Source: Xylanimonas ulmi | GTDB taxonomy: Bacteria > Actinomycetota > Actinomycetes > Actinomycetales > Cellulomonadaceae | Direction: 5' to 3' | Assembly (NCBI RefSeq): GCF_004216535.1 | Contig: NZ_SGWX01000001.1 | Location: forward strand, 1,612,001-1,676,000 | Length of the DNA stretch: 64,000 bases | In this document: piece by piece, positions 23,388 through 32,249 of the stretch | Layout: each line of letters opens with the position of its first letter | How positions within the stretch are numbered: position 1 is the first letter of the stretch | Made by a program: the position numbers and the translations under genes | Notes under the pieces: generated by a model | What the model was told of the DNA's origin: nothing | The model's input: the letters and a program-made list of their open reading frames with translations, nothing else | Databases searched by the model: none

Positions 23388-25088
23388 TCAGTGTCCGGGC
23401 AGGCGGGTCGCGGCCTTCTTGGCGAAGCCGAGCACGCGGGCGCGGAGCCCCGCGTCGGCCAGGGCGGCGACGCCGAGCGCCACCACCGCGATCGCCACCG
23501 CCGCGGCCCCGAGGCCGAGGTTGGCCGCGAGCGCCGCGCCGTCGAACCGCACCTCGCCGTGCACGGGAGCGGTGACCGCTGTCGGCACGAGGCGCCCGAG
23601 GACCGCGCCGACCGTGACGCCGACCGCCAGCACGAGCACGGTGAGCGGCACACCGGTCAACGCCCCGGCGCCCAGGTTTCGGCGCACGGCCGCCATGAGC
23701 CCGACCCCGGCGACGAGCATGCCGAGCGTCGTCGCGCCGCCGAGGAAGGCGAGCACCTCCGACGGCGTGGCGCCCGCGCCGAGCGCCGTGGGCGCCAGCG
23801 CGACGCCTGCGGCGACGACCAGCCAGCCAGCGGCGGTCGCGACGACGGCCGCGCGGCCGCGGTCCACCGTGTACAGGACGCGTGACAGGTGCAGGATGAG
23901 CGCGAATCCCACCAGGCCGGGCGCCATCCAGGTCAGACCCGCGGCCATGCCGGGCGCGTCGCCCTGCACCATGAGGTCGAACACCGCCTCGACCTGCGGG
24001 GCCGCGGCCAGCAGCGCCGCGACGCCCACGGCGACGGCCGCAAGCAGGGCGCGGGTGGTCGAGGACACGAGAGCGCGCAACTCGTCCATGCGTCGGTGCG
24101 TGGCGTGCTCGGTGAGCCGCGGGAACGCGCTCGTCGCGATGGGGAACGCGAGCACGGCGTACGGCAGGAGGTACACCTGCTGCGTGTAGAGGTAGACCGA
24201 GAACGTCGTGTCGCCGAAGCCCTGCGCCGTGCGCACGACCAGCAGCGCCGACAACTGCTGGGCGAGCAGCGCTCCGACGCCCGCGAACGCGAGCCGGGCG
24301 GCGCGGGCGCCTTGTCCGGCGGGGAACCGCAGTGTGGGGCGCAGACGCAGCCCGGTGCGCCACACGGGCACGACCAGCGGCAGCACGAGGAACGCGACGC
24401 CGACGGTGGCGCCCCACGCAAGCCAGCCCAGCGCGCGCGCCGACAGGTCCGCGACGGCGCGCGGGTCCTCCCCGATCACGCTGAACCCGGCGTACACCCC
24501 GATGACGACGAGGCTGGAGACCAGTGGCGCGAAGGCGGGCCAGAAGAACCGTTTGTGCGCCTGGAGCACGCCACCGAGCACCACCGCGACGCCGTAGAGC
24601 GGCACCTGGATCGCGAACACGCGCAGGAACCCCGTTGCGACGTCGGCCACGACGGGGTCCTGGACGTCAAGCAGGTGGACGGTGATGGGCCGCGCCAGGA
24701 GCGCGACCACCGCCCCGAGCGGGACGAGCACCGCGAGCGTCCAACCGAGCAGCGCCGAGGCGTTGCGTGAGGCGATCGCACGGGACTCGGCGCCGCCCTC
24801 GCCCGTCAGCGCGGCGCGGCTCAGGGGGCCGGCGACGAGCGGCACTATCGCCCCCGCGAGCGCGCCGCCCGCGGCGACCTCGAACAGGATGTTGGGCAGC
24901 GTGTTGGCGGTGTTGAACGGCTGCCCCACGCCCCCCGATCCGAGCCACCAGCCCTGGGCGAGCCAGCGCCCGAACCCGACGAACCGACTCGCGAGCGTGA
25001 CCGCGGTGATGAGCAGCGCGGCGCCCGCGAGCGTCTGCGCGCGGCTGGCCCCGGCCGAGCGTTGGGGCGCGGAGGGCTCCTGGGTCAC
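23388..25088 (-). CDS. murJ: MurJ-type lipid II flippase (MviN family)
   Basis: This 566-residue MOP-superfamily membrane protein has about 14 hydrophobic segments, the MurJ layout. It contains GRWLAQGWWLGSGGVGQPFN and AFNTANTLPN-like N-terminal residues, AVVLGGVLQAHKRFFWPAF in the middle and TQQVYLLPYAVLAFPIATS, which is typical of MviN. It would flip lipid-linked peptidoglycan precursor across the membrane. It overlaps the MraY/WecA-like gene upstream by 4 bases, supporting a cell-wall role. This actinobacterial copy could be a paralogue of the essential MurJ. Confidence 0.85.
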   Translation of the reverse strand: MTQEPSAPQRSAGASRAQTLAGAALLITAVTLASRFVGFGRWLAQGWWLGSGGVGQPFNTANTLPNILFEVAAGGALAGAIVPLVAGPLSRAALTGEGGAESRAIASRNASALLGWTLAVLVPLGAVVALLARPITVHLLDVQDPVVADVATGFLRVFAIQVPLYGVAVVLGGVLQAHKRFFWPAFAPLVSSLVVIGVYAGFSVIGEDPRAVADLSARALGWLAWGATVGVAFLVLPLVVPVWRTGLRLRPTLRFPAGQGARAARLAFAGVGALLAQQLSALLVVRTAQGFGDTTFSVYLYTQQVYLLPYAVLAFPIATSAFPRLTEHATHRRMDELRALVSSTTRALLAAVAVGVAALLAAAPQVEAVFDLMVQGDAPGMAAGLTWMAPGLVGFALILHLSRVLYTVDRGRAAVVATAAGWLVVAAGVALAPTALGAGATPSEVLAFLGGATTLGMLVAGVGLMAAVRRNLGAGALTGVPLTVLVLAVGVTVGAVLGRLVPTAVTAPVHGEVRFDGAALAANLGLGAAAVAIAVVALGVAALADAGLRARVLGFAKKAATRLPGH

Positions 25089-25915
25089 CGCCGCCCCAGG
25101 TCGTCGACCGCCTTGAGCCAGGGAGTCTGGGCGATGACGGCCGAGAAGCTCACCCTCTCGCTCGCCAGGTTGAGCCCCACGACGCCCGCGAGCGCGGCGA
25201 GCCGCAGCGGGCGCGGCAGGCCCAGCGCCAGGCGCGCGCCGACCAGGGCTCCGAGGGCGTTGGCGCCACTGTCACCGAGCATGTCGCGCTCGCCTAGGTC
25301 CCCGGGCCAGGCCGCCGCCCCGGCGCCCAGCACCGCGCCGGTCCCCGCAGCCGCGAGCGGCCCGCCGACGGGCACGACGGCGAGCGCCGAGGCAGCCTTG
25401 AGCGCGCGCCCAGGGCGCAGGTCGAGCAGGTTCGCCAGGTTGGCGGCGCCCGCGATGAGCGCGCCGTTGACGACGACGTCGCCGCACCACTGCGCGGCTG
25501 AGCCGGTCTTGCGGGTCCCGGCCGCGGCCGCCACGATCGACGTCGCGCCGATGCCGAGGACTTTCAGACCACCGGTCGTCAAGCGCCCCTGCGCAAGCGC
25601 GCCGAGGTGCCCGCGCAGGCCTTTCGTGCGCGTTGACGTGTCCTCGGCCAGGTCGTCGACGAGCCCGAACGCGCCGGCGCCGACGGCCGCCGTGACCCCG
25701 GCGATGCGGCCACGGCCCCGTCCGGCGACCAGTGCGCCCGCGGCGAGTCCCGCGGCGACCGCCGGACCCTCAAGAAGGCTGATGGGCTCGCCGCGGTGGT
25801 TGACGCGCGTCCAGCGCGCTTCCCCCCCGGGCGGCCTCCGGTCGAAGGCCACCCGCGCTGCCGCAGTGACCCCCGCGGCCACCGCGCCGCCGAGCGCCAG
25901 TCGACGCGCGCCCAT
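25085..25915 (-). CDS. MraY/WecA-like glycosyltransferase 4 family membrane protein
   Basis: This 276-residue polytopic protein has shadows of the phospho-sugar transferase superfamily. GLVDDLAED (about 85-93) matches the DDxxD-type site, KGLRGHL follows, NLANLLDLRPGRALK resembles the NxxNxxDG(x)xG loop, and DMLGDSGANALGAL (about 220) is the MraY-like GDSGA box. Hydrophobic alanine/valine-rich segments separate them. It overlaps murJ and mctB/steB by 4 and 1 bases, so it likely acts in envelope polymer assembly. The substrate is unknown. Confidence 0.75.
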   Translation of the reverse strand: MGARRLALGGAVAAGVTAAARVAFDRRPPGGEARWTRVNHRGEPISLLEGPAVAAGLAAGALVAGRGRGRIAGVTAAVGAGAFGLVDDLAEDTSTRTKGLRGHLGALAQGRLTTGGLKVLGIGATSIVAAAAGTRKTGSAAQWCGDVVVNGALIAGAANLANLLDLRPGRALKAASALAVVPVGGPLAAAGTGAVLGAGAAAWPGDLGERDMLGDSGANALGALVGARLALGLPRPLRLAALAGVVGLNLASERVSFSAVIAQTPWLKAVDDLGRR

Positions 25916-26997
25916 CAGCCGTTGCCGCCTTCCGAACCCGCGCCGCCACCAGGCTGCGTGACATCGCCCGTGTCGTCGTCGGTCTGTCCGTCGGCGCCCG
26001 CGCTGTCACTCCCGGCGTCCGCGCCCAACCCGGTGTCGGCCCGGGGGCGCACGACGCGCGGCAGCGGCGTCGTGCCGTCCTCGAACCCGTAGTGACCGGT
26101 CGTGCCCGCGAGCTGCGCGGCGACGGCCAGGGGGGCCGCGATCTGACCGACGGGCTTGTCGACTCCGCTCACGGTCGACACGCGCTCTGCGACGTCACTG
26201 TCACCACGCACCGTGGAGACGACGTCGCCCGACGTCGTGGTCGGACCAGCGACGACGGTCGGCGCGACCGCCTGGACCGCGCCCGCGAGGGTGGCCATCG
26301 AGACGGCGGTGGCCTCGGACGGCGCCGGCGTCGCGCTCTGCGGCGCCCCGGAGCCGGCCGTGCCTGACACCAGCAGGACGGCGTCGGCCGCCGCAGTCAG
26401 ATCGCCGTCGACGACGATCAGATCCGCCTGGACGAGTTGCTGCTGGAGGGCCTGCGCGTCGTCGCTGCGCGTCCCGGGCTCCGACTCGTGCGCCAGCGCC
26501 AGCGCGAGAGCGGTCCCGAGCAGCTCCTCGGTCGAGGCGTCCTCGGACAATCCCTCCTCGATCGACCGCAGGCGCGGGCGCATGCCCGCCGCGACGGTCT
26601 CGCGGAAGCCCTCGTGGTCGTCGTCGGCCCACGCCTCGGTGAGCGCGAGCCTCGCCGAGACTGACCCGCCCGCCGCCTCGATCCCCGCAGTGACGTCCTC
26701 CATGATGTCGTCGGACACCCCGTCGAGGTCCACCACGGCGACACTCCGGCCCACGAGCGTGCCCTCGAGCAGGGAGGGCCCGGCGGCCTCGATGAACTCG
26801 AGCCGTTCGTCGGCGTCGGCCTGCGACCGGGCGAGCGAGTCGCGCAAGTCGTTGCGCTCGGTGCGCAGCGAGTCGACCTGGTCGGTCAGCTGGTCGCCGA
26901 TCGTGCCCTGGAGCGGGCCTGCGCCCAGGATGATGCCCACGGCGAGCGCGAGGAACACAGAGATCAGTGAGACGAGGTGGTAGCGGAAGTCGATCAC
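25915..26997 (-). CDS. MctB/SteB-like copper transport and cell-envelope protein
   Basis: This 360-residue protein matches the MctB family (Rv1698; SteB in corynebacteria). It has one N-terminal membrane segment (YHLVSLISVFLALAVGIILG, residues 6-25) followed by a short coiled coil (DQVDSLRTERNDLRDSLA). The external domain is alanine- and threonine-rich, and the C-terminal ~40 residues are glycine/aspartate-rich and probably disordered. In mycobacteria MctB lowers intracellular copper; in corynebacteria the pair SteA-SteB affects division and wall strength. It lies next to steA, with a TGATG junction to the downstream gene. Confidence 0.85.
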   Translation of the reverse strand: MIDFRYHLVSLISVFLALAVGIILGAGPLQGTIGDQLTDQVDSLRTERNDLRDSLARSQADADERLEFIEAAGPSLLEGTLVGRSVAVVDLDGVSDDIMEDVTAGIEAAGGSVSARLALTEAWADDDHEGFRETVAAGMRPRLRSIEEGLSEDASTEELLGTALALALAHESEPGTRSDDAQALQQQLVQADLIVVDGDLTAAADAVLLVSGTAGSGAPQSATPAPSEATAVSMATLAGAVQAVAPTVVAGPTTTSGDVVSTVRGDSDVAERVSTVSGVDKPVGQIAAPLAVAAQLAGTTGHYGFEDGTTPLPRVVRPRADTGLGADAGSDSAGADGQTDDDTGDVTQPGGGAGSEGGNG

Positions 26998-27057
26998 GGT
27001 GTGCGGGCGCTCCTTGGGCGGGCAGGGCGGTCTGTGGTCGAGGGGGCGGAGGCGGGC

Positions 27058-28269
27058 TCAGCCTCCGAAGAGGCGGCCGATCCCCGAGACGAGGTCGTCG
27101 AACCGGGCCGCGACGAGGCCGAAGAAGGTCTGGCCGACGTTGGTCGACCACAGCGCCGCGACGACGGCGGCCACGCCGGCGAGCGACAGCAGCGCGAGCT
27201 GCGTGTTCGAGATGCGCGTGCGGTACAGCCGGGAGACGCCCTTGGCGTCGACGAGCTTGCCGCCGACGCGCAGCCGGGTGAGGAAGGTCGAGGCCATGCC
27301 CGCGCGGCCCTTGTCGAGGAACTCGACCAGGGTGGCGTGCGTGCCCACCGCGACGATGAGCTCGGCGCCCTTGTCGTCGGCCAGCAGCATCGCGATGTCC
27401 TCGCTCGTGCCGGTCGCCGGGAACACCACGGGCTCGACGCCGAGCGCGCGCACGCGCTCCAGCCCGGGCGCGTTGCCGTCGCGGTAGGCGTGCACCACGA
27501 TCTCGGCGCCCGACGCCAGCGCCTGGTCGGACACCGAGTCCATGTCGCCCACGATCATGTCGAGCTTGTATCCGGCGTCGAGGATCGCGTCGGCGCCGCC
27601 GTCGACGCCGATCAGCACCGGGCGGTTGTCGAGGATGTACGGGCGCAGGATCGCGAGGTCCTCGCGGTAGTGGTAGCCGCGCACCACGATGAGTACGTGC
27701 CTGCCCTCGAACACGGTGCGGACGTTGGGCACGCCCACGCCGTCGAGCAGCAGGTCCCGCTCGCGGCGCAGGTACGACATCGTGTTCTCGGCGAACCGTT
27801 CGATCTCGGTCGACAGGCCCTCGCGCGCGGCGGCGAGGCTCGCCTCGACCGTCGCCTCGGTCTGACGCACCCCCTCGGCCACCGTCTGGCCGTCGACGAC
27901 GACGCGGCCCCCGTCGATCGTGACCGCCGCCCCCTCGCGCAGGTCCATGACCGCAGGGCCGAGGTCGTCGACCAGGATGACCCCGGCCTCCAGCAGGATG
28001 CTCGGGCCGGCGTTGGGGTAACGGCCCGACGTCGAGCGCGCCGCGTTGAGGACGGCGACGGGCCGCGCGGCCACGAGCGCGTCGGCGGCGACGCGGTCGA
28101 TGTCGATGTGGTCGATCACCGCGACGTCGCCGACCGCGAGACGCTTGGTGAGGTCCTTGGTGCGGCGCCCGACGCGCGCCGGGCCGCGCGTCGAGGCGGC
28201 GTCTGACGCGTCCTTGGCGTGCGCGGTCGAGCCGCCTGACCTGCGGGGAATGAGCTTCATCGGTCTCAT
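27058..28269 (-). CDS. steA: SteA, putative cytokinetic ring protein
   Basis: This 403-residue protein has a central thiamin-pyrophosphokinase-like fold, seen as GADAILDAGYKLDMIVGDMD followed by SVSD and TSEDIAMLLADDKGAEL. One C-terminal membrane span follows (LALLSLAGVAAVVAAL), leaving a short tail. That matches the actinobacterial SteA family (Rv1697). ATG 28269 overlaps the recN stop by ATGA; an alternative start at 28260 (MKLIPRRSGG) is also possible. The 60-bp gap to mctB is the largest in this run. Its division role comes from corynebacterial work. Confidence 0.88.
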   Translation of the reverse strand: MRPMKLIPRRSGGSTAHAKDASDAASTRGPARVGRRTKDLTKRLAVGDVAVIDHIDIDRVAADALVAARPVAVLNAARSTSGRYPNAGPSILLEAGVILVDDLGPAVMDLREGAAVTIDGGRVVVDGQTVAEGVRQTEATVEASLAAAREGLSTEIERFAENTMSYLRRERDLLLDGVGVPNVRTVFEGRHVLIVVRGYHYREDLAILRPYILDNRPVLIGVDGGADAILDAGYKLDMIVGDMDSVSDQALASGAEIVVHAYRDGNAPGLERVRALGVEPVVFPATGTSEDIAMLLADDKGAELIVAVGTHATLVEFLDKGRAGMASTFLTRLRVGGKLVDAKGVSRLYRTRISNTQLALLSLAGVAAVVAALWSTNVGQTFFGLVAARFDDLVSGIGRLFGG

Positions 28270-29981
28270 CGTCCCACGGTCGAGCTCTCCAGAAGCTCTC
28301 GCGCGTGCCTGCGGGCGTTCTCACTGTCGTCCTGGCCCGAGAGCATGCGCGCGAGCTCACGCACCCGTGCGTCGTCGGTCACCTCGTGGACGCCGGTGAC
28401 CGTGCCGCTGTCGCCGGCCGACTTGGTGACCACCAGGTGCGTGTCTGCGAAGGCCGCCACCTGGGCGAGGTGCGTGACGACGATCACCTGCGTGCTGTGG
28501 GCCAGCAGAGCCAGTCGACGCCCGACCTCGACCGCAGCGCGGCCGCCTACTCCGGCGTCGACCTCGTCGAACACGAAGGTGGGCAGCGTCGGCTCGGCGC
28601 CGACCGCCCCCTGCACCGCGGCCGTCGCCAGCGCGACCTCGAGCGCGAGCATGACGCGGGAGAGCTCGCCGCCCGACGCACCCTTGCCGAGCGGGCGCGC
28701 GGACGCCCCGGGGTGCGGGAGCAGGGAGAACGTCACCTGGTCGGCACCCCATGGTCCGGGCTCCGCCGGCGCGACGTTCACCTCAAGGCGCGCGCCGCCC
28801 ATCGCGAGCCCTGCGAGCTCGGCGGTGACCGCCGTCGAGAGCCGTTGGCCCGCGGACGTCCGACCCACGGTGAGGTCGCCGCTCAGCCGCGCGAGGTCGT
28901 CGTCGAGCTCGGCGGTGCGCTGCGCCATGCCGCGCAGCCGCTCGCCGCCGTCGTCGAGGTCGAGCAACCGCAGCCCCGCGTCGGACGCCCAGCGCAGCAC
29001 GTCGTCGACCGTCTCGCCGTAGGAGCGCGTGAGCGCGGTGAGCTGCGCGAGCCGGGCGTGCGCGGTCTCCAAGCCCGCCGGGTCCGCCTGGAGGTCGTCG
29101 ACGTAGGCCGACAGCTCGGTCGCGGCGTCGGCGACGAGGTAGCCCGCCTCGGCGATCCGCCCCGCCAGTTCTGCCAGGCCCGGGTCGTCGTGCGCCGCGG
29201 CCTCCAGCGCGCGCCGCGCGCGCGTGAGCTGCTCGACGGCCGAGGCGACCTCGTCGGACTCGCCGGCCAGCGCGTCGTGCGCCTCGGCCGCGGCGACGCG
29301 CAGCGCCTCGACGTTGCCCAGGCGGGCCACGAGCGCCTGCAGCTCGGCGTCCTCCCCCGGGCGCGGGTCGACCCGCTCGATCTCCGCGAGCCCCAGGCGC
29401 AGCAGCTCGGCCTCACGCGCGCGCTCGACGGCGCGCGCCGTCAGGTCGTCGATCTCGGCCTGCAGGGCCGCTCGCTCCGCCCAGGCCGCGCGGTAGGCGT
29501 CCAGCGTGGCGAGGTGCCCCGGTCCTGCGAACGCGTCGAGCGCCTCGCGCTGCTTCGACGGCGTGCGCAGCCGCAGTTGGTCGGCCTGCCCGTGCACGGT
29601 CGCCAGCTCGTCGGCGATCTCGGCGAGCACCCCCTGGGGCACGCCCCGCCCGCCCAGGTGGGCGCGTGAGCGCCCCTCGGCGGCGACGGTGCGCAGCACG
29701 ACGACGGTGCCGTCGTCGTCGACCGTCCCGCCCGCGTCCTCGACCCGCTCGACGACGCCGTTGCGGCCCACGACGTGCCAGCGCCCCTCGACGACGGCGC
29801 CCCGCGCGCCCGGTCGCACGGCGCCCGGGTCCGCCTTGCCGCCCATGAGCAGGCCGAGGCCCGTGAGCACCATCGTCTTGCCGGCGCCGGTCTCCCCCGT
29901 GATGACCGTCAGGCCGCGCGCGAGCGAGACACGCGCCGACCGGATGACGCCGAGGTTCTCGATCGCGATCTCCTCAAGCAC
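28266..29981 (-). CDS. recN: DNA repair protein RecN
   Basis: RecN is an SMC-like ATPase used in double-strand break repair. The 571-residue protein starts VLEEIAIENLGVIRSARV, has Walker A TGETGAGKTMVLTGL around residue 33, a long alpha-helical coiled-coil middle (EIDDLTARAVERAREAELL and following) and the C-terminal GKGASGGELSRVMLALEVA signature with Walker B FVFDEVDAGVGG. GTG 29981 is one base after the nadK stop. The order nadK-recN-steA is conserved in actinobacteria. Confidence 0.95.
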   Translation of the reverse strand: MLEEIAIENLGVIRSARVSLARGLTVITGETGAGKTMVLTGLGLLMGGKADPGAVRPGARGAVVEGRWHVVGRNGVVERVEDAGGTVDDDGTVVVLRTVAAEGRSRAHLGGRGVPQGVLAEIADELATVHGQADQLRLRTPSKQREALDAFAGPGHLATLDAYRAAWAERAALQAEIDDLTARAVERAREAELLRLGLAEIERVDPRPGEDAELQALVARLGNVEALRVAAAEAHDALAGESDEVASAVEQLTRARRALEAAAHDDPGLAELAGRIAEAGYLVADAATELSAYVDDLQADPAGLETAHARLAQLTALTRSYGETVDDVLRWASDAGLRLLDLDDGGERLRGMAQRTAELDDDLARLSGDLTVGRTSAGQRLSTAVTAELAGLAMGGARLEVNVAPAEPGPWGADQVTFSLLPHPGASARPLGKGASGGELSRVMLALEVALATAAVQGAVGAEPTLPTFVFDEVDAGVGGRAAVEVGRRLALLAHSTQVIVVTHLAQVAAFADTHLVVTKSAGDSGTVTGVHEVTDDARVRELARMLSGQDDSENARRHARELLESSTVGR

Positions 29982-29982
29982 G

Positions 29983-30990
29983 TCACACCGCCTTGGCGTC
30001 GTGGGGCGACTGCCCCCGCGGGTGGGGCGCCTCGGGGGCAGCGCCGTCATCGGTCGCCGCGTCGGTGAGCGCGGTCAGCCGGGCGCGCGCGGCCGCGGCG
30101 TCGTCGGCGGCCTCTCGCCAGCCGACGACCGGCAGGGAGAACTTGGACACGAGTCGGTCCGTGAACGGCGCAGGCGACAGGCGCGCGAACCGCAGCGGCT
30201 GCTCACCGCGCCGCACCTCGACGGTCGAGCCGACGGGAAGGTCGATGCTGCGCCGTCCGTCGCACGTGAGCACCGCGGGCACCGGTGACCGCTCCAGCAC
30301 CGTGATGCGGTAGGCCGAGCGTGGGCCGATCACCAGCGGCCGCGCGAACAGCGCGTGGGCTGACAGCGGCACCAGCAGCACACCGTCGACGTCGGGCCAC
30401 ATGACCGGCCCGCCCGCCGAGAACGCGTGCGCCGTCGAGCCCGTCGCCGTCGACAGGATGACGCCGTCGCAACCGAAGCTCGACAGCGGCCGGCGGTCGA
30501 CCTCGATGCCGACCTCAAGCATCCGCTGCCGCTCGGCCTTCTCGATGGTGGCCTCGTTGAGCGCCCAGCCGGTCAGCGGCTCGTCCTCGCCCGGGCGGTG
30601 CACCTGGACGGCGGCGACGGTGCGCTCCTCGACGACGTAGTCGTGCTCGGCGAGCCGTTGCACGGCGGCGCGCAGGTCCTCGCGCTCGGACTCGGCGAGG
30701 AAGCCCACGTGGCCCAGGTTGACGCCGAGCAGCGGCACCTGCGTGCCGTGCGTGAGCTCGGCCGCGCGCAGGATCGTGCCGTCGCCGCCGAGCACCATGA
30801 CGACCTCGGACTCGGCGACGCCCTCGCGCAGACGGGTGGTGGCCATATGGTCGCCGAACGTCTCGGCGAGGTCGTCGTCGTGCAGCGCGACCTCGAATCC
30901 TGATGCCTCCAGTTCGCGCACGGCCTCGCTCAGCGCCGCGACGGCTCGGGGGCGGCCGCCGTGCGTGACGACGAGCACTCTGCGGGTCAC
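29983..30990 (-). CDS. nadK: NAD kinase
   Basis: NadK phosphorylates NAD to NADP. The 335-residue protein has the GGDGTILRAAEL motif near residue 72, NEATIEKAERQRM and DGVILSTATGSTAHAFSAGG, the conserved ATP/NAD-binding set. GTG 30990 overlaps the tlyA stop (GTGA) and has GGAGG about 7 bases upstream. The last ~30 residues are alanine-rich and extend past the usual end of the family. Confidence 0.95.
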   Translation of the reverse strand: MTRRVLVVTHGGRPRAVAALSEAVRELEASGFEVALHDDDLAETFGDHMATTRLREGVAESEVVMVLGGDGTILRAAELTHGTQVPLLGVNLGHVGFLAESEREDLRAAVQRLAEHDYVVEERTVAAVQVHRPGEDEPLTGWALNEATIEKAERQRMLEVGIEVDRRPLSSFGCDGVILSTATGSTAHAFSAGGPVMWPDVDGVLLVPLSAHALFARPLVIGPRSAYRITVLERSPVPAVLTCDGRRSIDLPVGSTVEVRRGEQPLRFARLSPAPFTDRLVSKFSLPVVGWREAADDAAAARARLTALTDAATDDGAAPEAPHPRGQSPHDAKAV

Positions 30991-31913
30991 GATGCACCTC
31001 CGGGGCGATTGGGCGGGAGCGCCGGCGTCAGCGGCACGACGGGCGGCGGCAAGGTCGGGTTGCCGTCGGGCCGCCAGTCGGCCGCGGCGCGGACCGCCGC
31101 CTCGACAGATCTGTCTGGCGGGCCGGAGCCCAGTTCGGCGGGCGGCGTGGCCCGCTCGAACACCACAAAGTACTCGCGGTTGCCGCTCGGCCCGGGCAGC
31201 GGGCTCGGCACGACGGCCCGCGCGCACAGCCCGGCGCGAGCGCCCGATTCGATGACGTCGACGACCGCGGTGACGTGCAGCGCGGGGTCCCGTACGACGC
31301 CGCCCGCGCCCAGCCGCTGCCTGCCGACCTCGAACTGGGGCTTGACCAGCAGCAGCGCCCACGACCCGGGCGCGAGCACCCCTTCGACGGCGGGCAGCAC
31401 GAGCGTCAGGGAGATGAACGACAGATCGCCGACCACAAGGTCGGGCTCGCGGGCGAGGTCCTCGCGGACCAGGCCGCGCACGTTGTACCCCTCGACCACG
31501 GTGACGCGCGGGTCGGCGCGCAGCCTCGGCACGAGCTGGTCATGGCCCACGTCGAGCGCGACGACGTGCGCCGCGCCCCGCCGCAGGAGCACGTCGGTGA
31601 ACCCGCCCGTCGAGGCGCCCAGGTCCAGGCACCAGCCGCCGTCGACCGCGGCCGCCACGCCGCGCCCGGTGGCGTGGGAGCCCAGCGCGTCGAGCGCCCC
31701 CGCGAGCTTGAGGGCGGCGCGTGAGGCGTACCCGGCGTCGTCGGGGTCGGGTTCGACGACGAGCTCAGCGTCCTGCGGCACACAGATGGACGGCTTGGTG
31801 ACCGTGCGCCCGGCCGTGCTGACGCGGCCCGCTCGGACCAGGTCGGCGGCCTGGGCGCGTGAGCGCGCCAACTGTCGCCGCACGAGTTCGGCGTCGACGC
31901 GGACCGCCGTCAC
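30987..31913 (-). CDS. tlyA: TlyA-family 16S/23S rRNA 2'-O-methyltransferase
   Basis: This 308-residue protein combines an S4 RNA-binding domain (residues 6-65, VRVDAELVRRQLARSRAQAA) with an FtsJ/RrmJ-like methyltransferase whose SAM site is CLDLGASTGGFTDVLLRRGA. LVVGDLSFISLTLVLP is the catalytic-core strand. TlyA methylates rRNA at the intersubunit face, and in mycobacteria this permits capreomycin action. It is coupled to both neighbours by 4-base overlaps. The C-terminal ~50 residues are proline-rich and not conserved. Confidence 0.93.
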   Translation of the reverse strand: MTAVRVDAELVRRQLARSRAQAADLVRAGRVSTAGRTVTKPSICVPQDAELVVEPDPDDAGYASRAALKLAGALDALGSHATGRGVAAAVDGGWCLDLGASTGGFTDVLLRRGAAHVVALDVGHDQLVPRLRADPRVTVVEGYNVRGLVREDLAREPDLVVGDLSFISLTLVLPAVEGVLAPGSWALLLVKPQFEVGRQRLGAGGVVRDPALHVTAVVDVIESGARAGLCARAVVPSPLPGPSGNREYFVVFERATPPAELGSGPPDRSVEAAVRAAADWRPDGNPTLPPPVVPLTPALPPNRPGGAS

Positions 31914-32092
31914 GCGGCGCCGCCGTCGGCAGGCTCGCCCGCGAGGCGGGCGCGCAGCGTGTCGTGCACCGCCTCGAATCGCGCCACGTGCTCACTGACG
32001 GGCAGGTCGTCGAGGTCGGCGAGCAGGTCCGCGGGCGCGACGGCGTCGGGTCCGCCCGCCTCTACGCGTGTCCCGCTTCCGTCCTGCGACAT
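31910..32092 (-). CDS. Small conserved actinobacterial protein (Rv1693-like position)
   Basis: This 60-residue acidic protein reads MSQDGSGTRVEAGG and ends with one predicted helix containing DLPVSEHVARFEAVHDTLRA. It sits between the HAD-IIA gene and tlyA, exactly where M. tuberculosis carries the similarly short Rv1693. ATG 32092 has GGGGGAG 5-11 bases upstream, and the stop overlaps tlyA by ATGA. The function is unknown. Confidence 0.7.
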   Translation of the reverse strand: MSQDGSGTRVEAGGPDAVAPADLLADLDDLPVSEHVARFEAVHDTLRARLAGEPADGGAA

Positions 32093-32249
32093 CGCTCTCC
32101 CCCGGTCAGTCATGCGGCCGGTCCGACCGCTGGTGGCGTGGGCCGAACGGCCCGTCACCACGCTACCGGCTGCCACCGACGCTGACCGCCAGGCGCCGCG
32201 CGCAGACGGCGTCTCCACAGCCGGGCGGCTCGTCGCGTCGGCAGTCTGC